The notes under the pieces were generated by a model. That model saw only the letters and a program-made list of their open reading frames with translations, was not told where the DNA came from and searched no databases. The position numbers and the translations under genes were made by a program. A DNA stretch of 15,712 bases from Thermoplasmatota archaeon. GTDB lineage: Archaea; Thermoplasmatota; Thermoplasmata; Thermoplasmatales; Thermoplasmataceae. Positions 12,683 through 15,712 of the stretch are shown piece after piece. Positions within the stretch are counted from its first letter, which is position 1, and every line of letters begins with the position of its first letter. The stretch is from positions 1-15,712 of the forward strand of contig JAMCUD010000033.1 of assembly GCA_023379355.1 (NCBI GenBank). The letters are read 5' to 3'.

Positions 12683-13297
12683 AATCCGTTCCTTGAGGCC
12701 TGAATAGGCATCCCTGAAGCGAAAAACAGCTGTAATATTTCCGGCGATTGCGAACCATATCAGAAGAAGTATGGTAGGAGTAAGGTTCATGGCTGCGAAA
12801 TGAAGATTGAATGGAAGGAAAAGCTGAATCAGAATAAAGACCATCATGAATACAAGTCTGTCGCCCCTTCCCAGTATTCCGGAATAGTTTCTGTGCAGAC
12901 CGAGCGCCTGAGACTGTGTACCCATGTAGCTGGTCATAAGAACCCCTGTCAAGGCGGGTATACCCAAAACCAGGGAACCCGGGGCGCTGAATATAAACCC
13001 TAGAAGTATGAATATGTCTGAGTATCTGTCTATAACATGGTCCACAAGGTCCCCTATGGGCGATGAGATGTTCTTCATCCTTGCAACTTTTCCATCCACA
13101 GCATCAAAAAGTGAGGAAAGAAGGAGGGCTACAAAAGCAACTGAAAGCAGGATCTTCCCCTCGAATATGAATAAACCTGTAATAGCAGCCAGCAGGAGGG
13201 ACATTAGAGATATAGAATTTGGACTGAGTTTCATGAAAGGGCGGCTCAGGGCCGTGATAAGTCCGTCGGATCGCCCTCGAAGGGAATCCATAACCAT
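12677..13297 (-). CDS. CDP-alcohol phosphotransferase, archaetidylinositol-phosphate-synthase-like
   Basis: Integral membrane enzyme of 206 residues with about six hydrophobic helices. The family signature DxxDGxxARx8GxxxDxxxD is complete: Asp65, Asp68, Gly69, Ala72, Arg73, Gly82, Asp86 and Asp90. Such enzymes displace CMP from CDP-archaeol with a polar alcohol. Archaeal members of this size most often make archaetidylinositol phosphate from L-myo-inositol-1-phosphate, my preferred call; glycerol or serine acceptors cannot be excluded. It is the last gene of the leftward operon, 20 bases after the AK6-type kinase. ATG 13297 was used; a second ATG (codon 3) is equally possible. The final Ser-stop TCATGA is shared with glmM on the other strand. 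Confidence 0.85.
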   Translation of the reverse strand: MVMDSLRGRSDGLITALSRPFMKLSPNSISLMSLLLAAITGLFIFEGKILLSVAFVALLLSSLFDAVDGKVARMKNISSPIGDLVDHVIDRYSDIFILLGFIFSAPGSLVLGIPALTGVLMTSYMGTQSQALGLHRNYSGILGRGDRLVFMMVFILIQLFLPFNLHFAAMNLTPTILLLIWFAIAGNITAVFRFRDAYSGLKERIS

Positions 13298-13317
13298 ACT
13301 ATCAGATGATACCGGGG

Positions 13318-13812
13318 TTAAAATTCTTTCTTGACATTCTTCTCTGCTTTCCTGTCAAATATGTCTCTCACGATGCTGGAAACCTTTACAGCAGTCATGT
13401 AAGGAGAGAGATTGTCACTTCTAACGGTAAATATCCTGGTTGTTGGCAACCTTTCGGATGCATCATAGAAAATAACCCCTGTTAGCAGGGAATCAATATT
13501 TGCAGAAATTTTCTGATCCGGATATCCCCTGAACTGAAGGATCTCCATTATTTTTTCCGGAGACCTTTCCAGAATGATCACATATTCCACAGGAAGAAGC
13601 TGAGAAAGATGTGATTCTATAACAATGTTACTCTCTGAATTTATTTTCCAGAGCTGCCCAAGGCACTCAGTATCAACTTCCTCTCCATCGACACAGCTTT
13701 CGGAACCGGTTAATGAAAGGGCAGAACGGCAGTCGAACCCCATAAGCCTGAGAATATTGCAAACCGTTGACTTTCCTGAACCTGGTACACCTGTAAGGGC
13801 GATAAGTGTCAT
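13318..13812 (-). CDS. Fap7/AK6-type adenylate kinase-ATPase
   Basis: 164-residue P-loop protein of the adenylate kinase 6 (Fap7, hCINAP) family. The P-loop is GVPGSGKST (8-16). The segment VIESHLSQLLPVEYVIILER corresponds to the family stretch in which a short acidic/His motif leads into the VxxLR strand. FRGYPDQKISANIDS matches the lid and following helix, where the family has TRGYxxxKLxxNI. In yeast and some archaea Fap7 binds uS11 and acts late in small-subunit maturation as an ATPase. Its ATG overlaps the tiaS stop by 4 bases, and the CDP-alcohol phosphotransferase follows after 20 bases. A generic nucleotide kinase is the less likely alternative. Confidence 0.83.
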   Translation of the reverse strand: MTLIALTGVPGSGKSTVCNILRLMGFDCRSALSLTGSESCVDGEEVDTECLGQLWKINSESNIVIESHLSQLLPVEYVIILERSPEKIMEILQFRGYPDQKISANIDSLLTGVIFYDASERLPTTRIFTVRSDNLSPYMTAVKVSSIVRDIFDRKAEKNVKKEF

Positions 13813-15098
13813 ACTGAACCCTCCAGAGAGTATGGCATAGAAAGATGCCTCCTGGCGATGACGGGGACATCATGTTTTCCTAAAATGTCAGGTCTGTCCT
13901 CTTGCTTGTAATGGGGGGTTGTCGTCCTCAAGCCACACTTTTTACACCTGTAGTCTCCATGACCTCTGCTGGTCATCCTGTTACCACATTCCTCACAGAT
14001 GGGTGGCACTCTGGTGTAGATCCTCGACATGGCTTTCACATCCATCTTTTCGACATTGATCGTTCCATCATCGTAGGTACCGACCATAGTAACAGTGTCC
14101 CCAGGTGCCAGCTTTCCGAAAATCCTTCTGAACTCCTTGGTAGGTTCAAAGGCAGCAGCCTTTAAACCTTCACTCCCATATTTTATGTCAATGAAGTAAT
14201 GTGAACCTGATATAACTCTCGGGAAGGATTCCACGATGCAGTTCAGGCTATAACTGTGAAAATTCTGGAGCCTTCCAGGATCATATATAATGTGATCGTC
14301 AGTTCCCTGATTGGTTTCAAAGAGGAATGCCCGGTCATAACCAATACCATATTTCTGGGCCAGATCAGTAAGTCCCTTAAGCAGTCCCAGATGACCCACG
14401 GATCTGATGCCCATCACCACAGGCGTCCTCTCCCTTGGCAGTATTGCAGGATATCTGTTTGCAATGTCCACATTATTGAACGAACCCTTGATTTTCTGAG
14501 CCTCAAGGGCTGCCATCATCTTTATTTCGTGCGGAACAGGGGGTGAAGAAGGATATTTATAAAGAAGAGCCTCAAAGGTTTTTCTTACAGGAACCCAGGA
14601 AAGGGAAGCGGCAGCACCTATTATCCCTCTTGAGTTCTTAATGCCAAGATAACGGATATTTCTTGCATCAAGATATCTCCTCACTGTCTCAATGTCAGTC
14701 ACATCCTGCACACATTTCTCATAAATATCCCTCCCGGGCTGTTCCTTTGAGACTACAATGCCAGGGTTTGTACCGTCTTCACCAAGGGCTGCCAGATCGT
14801 AGATTGTTTCCGCTGCCAGTTCAAGCAGATTTTCCAGATCGATGTCCTCATTACCGTTCAAATTGCAGAAATAGTCTTTCCCTTCAATCTCTCCAATCTT
14901 CTCTCCCCTTTCACCTCCATTGACAAGCCTGACTGAAAGTGCCCCATTGCCACGGGTTTTCCATGGTATGGAGGGGTTCAACCTCACGAGCCTTGGATAT
15001 CCTGCTATTTCAAGGCCTGACCTTCTTATGATCTCGGTAAGAATATAGGTGGTACATCCACCATTTCTTGAGTCAGTGTCATCTATTGCAAGATACAT
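13809..15098 (-). CDS. tiaS: tRNA(Ile2) 2-agmatinylcytidine synthetase
   Basis: TiaS attaches agmatine to C34 of the CAU-anticodon tRNA(Ile), letting it read AUA, using ATP that also autophosphorylates the enzyme. The 429 residues are full length. The N-terminus MYLAIDDTDSRNGGCTTY (Asp6, Asp7, Asp9) is the family signature. GIKNSRGIIGAAASLSW lies in the middle, LAPGDTVTMVGTYDD belongs to an OB-fold, and a C-terminal Zn ribbon has Cys368, Cys371, Cys385 and Cys388 (CEECG...CKKCG). The ATG directly follows the uppS TGA, and the stop overlaps the AK6-type gene as ATGA. An archaeal tRNA(Ile2) is implied elsewhere in the genome. Confidence 0.94.
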   Translation of the reverse strand: MYLAIDDTDSRNGGCTTYILTEIIRRSGLEIAGYPRLVRLNPSIPWKTRGNGALSVRLVNGGERGEKIGEIEGKDYFCNLNGNEDIDLENLLELAAETIYDLAALGEDGTNPGIVVSKEQPGRDIYEKCVQDVTDIETVRRYLDARNIRYLGIKNSRGIIGAAASLSWVPVRKTFEALLYKYPSSPPVPHEIKMMAALEAQKIKGSFNNVDIANRYPAILPRERTPVVMGIRSVGHLGLLKGLTDLAQKYGIGYDRAFLFETNQGTDDHIIYDPGRLQNFHSYSLNCIVESFPRVISGSHYFIDIKYGSEGLKAAAFEPTKEFRRIFGKLAPGDTVTMVGTYDDGTINVEKMDVKAMSRIYTRVPPICEECGNRMTSRGHGDYRCKKCGLRTTTPHYKQEDRPDILGKHDVPVIARRHLSMPYSLEGSV

Positions 15099-15712
15099 TC
15101 AGGTACCGAATCTCCTCTTTCTGTTCTGGTAGGACCGTATAGCTCTCAGGAAATCAATCTTCCTGAGTTCCGGCCAGTTCACATCAGAAAAATATAGCTC
15201 TGAATAGGCTGACTGCCAGAGAAGGAAATTGGAAATCCTTTCCTCTCCGCTGGTTCGAAAAATAAGATCCGGGTCAGGAACAGTGGAATCATACAGGTAT
15301 TTCCGGAACACCTCCTCCGTGATGGACTCTGCCGGGAATGCTCCCTTCTCCACATCCTTATACATTCTCTTTATGGCGTTGATTATCTCTTCTCTTCCAC
15401 CATATCCTATTGCAAGGTTGAAACGGAACCTCTTGAATCCCTTTGTCTTACTTTCAACCTCCATTATTGTATTCTGCAGATAATCCGGGAGAATGCTAAC
15501 CTCTCCTATGACTTTGACCCTTATGTTGTTGTCATATATTCTCTTATCCTGAAGAAGGTCAACGAACGCATCATTAATGAGCCGGAACAGAAAATCCACT
15601 TCACCCGGGTCTCGCTTGAAGTTTTCAGTGGAAAATCCGTAAACAGTGAGTATGCTTACACCTGCCTCCATGCACCATTCAAGCACCTCCTCCAGCTTTT
15701 CCTTACCCCTGA
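15099..15712 (-). CDS. uppS: cis-Prenyltransferase (undecaprenyl/polyprenyl diphosphate synthase), partial
   Basis: Adds isoprene units in cis to make the long polyprenyl diphosphate that carries glycans across the membrane. The frame is open to the right edge: RGKEKLEEVLEWCMEAG leads into LTVYGFSTENF, so the first ~50 residues, including the HVAIIMDGNRRW region, lie outside the window. Visible motifs are YGFSTENFKR, FNLAIGYGGREEI, PDPDLIFRTSGEERISNFL and QSAYSELYFSDVNWPE, and a C-terminal YQNRKRRFG, all typical. It is the first visible gene of the leftward operon, and its TGA touches the tiaS ATG. A GTG at 15686 is an internal codon, not a start. Product chain length cannot be read from the sequence. 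Confidence 0.93.
   Translation of the reverse strand, partial: RGKEKLEEVLEWCMEAGVSILTVYGFSTENFKRDPGEVDFLFRLINDAFVDLLQDKRIYDNNIRVKVIGEVSILPDYLQNTIMEVESKTKGFKRFRFNLAIGYGGREEIINAIKRMYKDVEKGAFPAESITEEVFRKYLYDSTVPDPDLIFRTSGEERISNFLLWQSAYSELYFSDVNWPELRKIDFLRAIRSYQNRKRRFGT

Noticed and set aside
1..15712. CRISPR array, tRNA, rRNA or insertion sequence
   Set aside because: Read for spaced repeats, cloverleaf-like segments and transposase motifs; none found. The only repeats that stand out are the rpsD inverted pair and the actin-gene tandem copy.

Overview
The window looks like chromosomal DNA from an archaeon of the Thermoplasmatales. The uS13-uS4-uS11-RpoD block, archaeal EF-1beta, TiaS and an archaeal-type GlmM are archaeal. 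Arginine is mostly AGA/AGG, and several genes have a TATA-like box about 25 bases before the start codon (leaderless-type starts). A close homologue of the Thermoplasma actin-like protein Ta0583 points to that order. I see no tRNA, rRNA, CRISPR array or insertion sequence.

Layout. 1-2427 (+): rpsM, rpsD, rpsK and rpoD as a tight operon. 2476-4410 (+): an inositol-monophosphatase-family phosphatase, NAD kinase and a small JAMM/MPN metalloprotease-like protein, overlapping end to end. 4413-7687 (-): a methylcitrate-cycle operon transcribed prpD-prpB-prpC, ending 2 bases from the convergent JAMM gene. 7688-7989: a divergent promoter region that may encode a 25-residue peptide. 7990-9534 (+): the actin-like (ParM/Ta0583 family) gene followed by a ribbon-helix-helix protein. 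9703-11239 (+): a Zn-ribbon protein, EF-1beta and a membrane glycosyltransferase. 11333-12682 (+): glmM. 12677-15712 (-): an operon transcribed uppS (cut by the right edge), tiaS, a Fap7/AK6-type kinase and a CDP-alcohol phosphotransferase.

Two genes are broken by sequence copied from nearby. In rpsD, 21 bases copied in inverted orientation from the rpsM start region put a TAA in frame; removing them restores the uS4 family motif. In the actin-like gene, a perfect 101-base tandem duplication shifts the frame; removing one copy gives a 326-residue protein. These are either real recent rearrangements or assembly errors, and the reads must decide. An essential ribosomal protein should not tolerate the first, so an artefact or a minority variant is a serious possibility there.

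The most interesting biology is the actin-like gene followed by a small protein with a clear ribbon-helix-helix pattern. That is the order of plasmid parM-parR partition cassettes and suggests a chromosomal ParMR-like pair in a Thermoplasmatales archaeon. The right half has a lipid/surface theme: a cis-prenyltransferase, an archaetidylinositol-phosphate-synthase-like enzyme, a glycolipid-type glycosyltransferase and an amino-sugar phosphomutase. The phosphatase-NAD kinase pair looks like an unfused version of the methanogen NADP phosphatase/NAD kinase.
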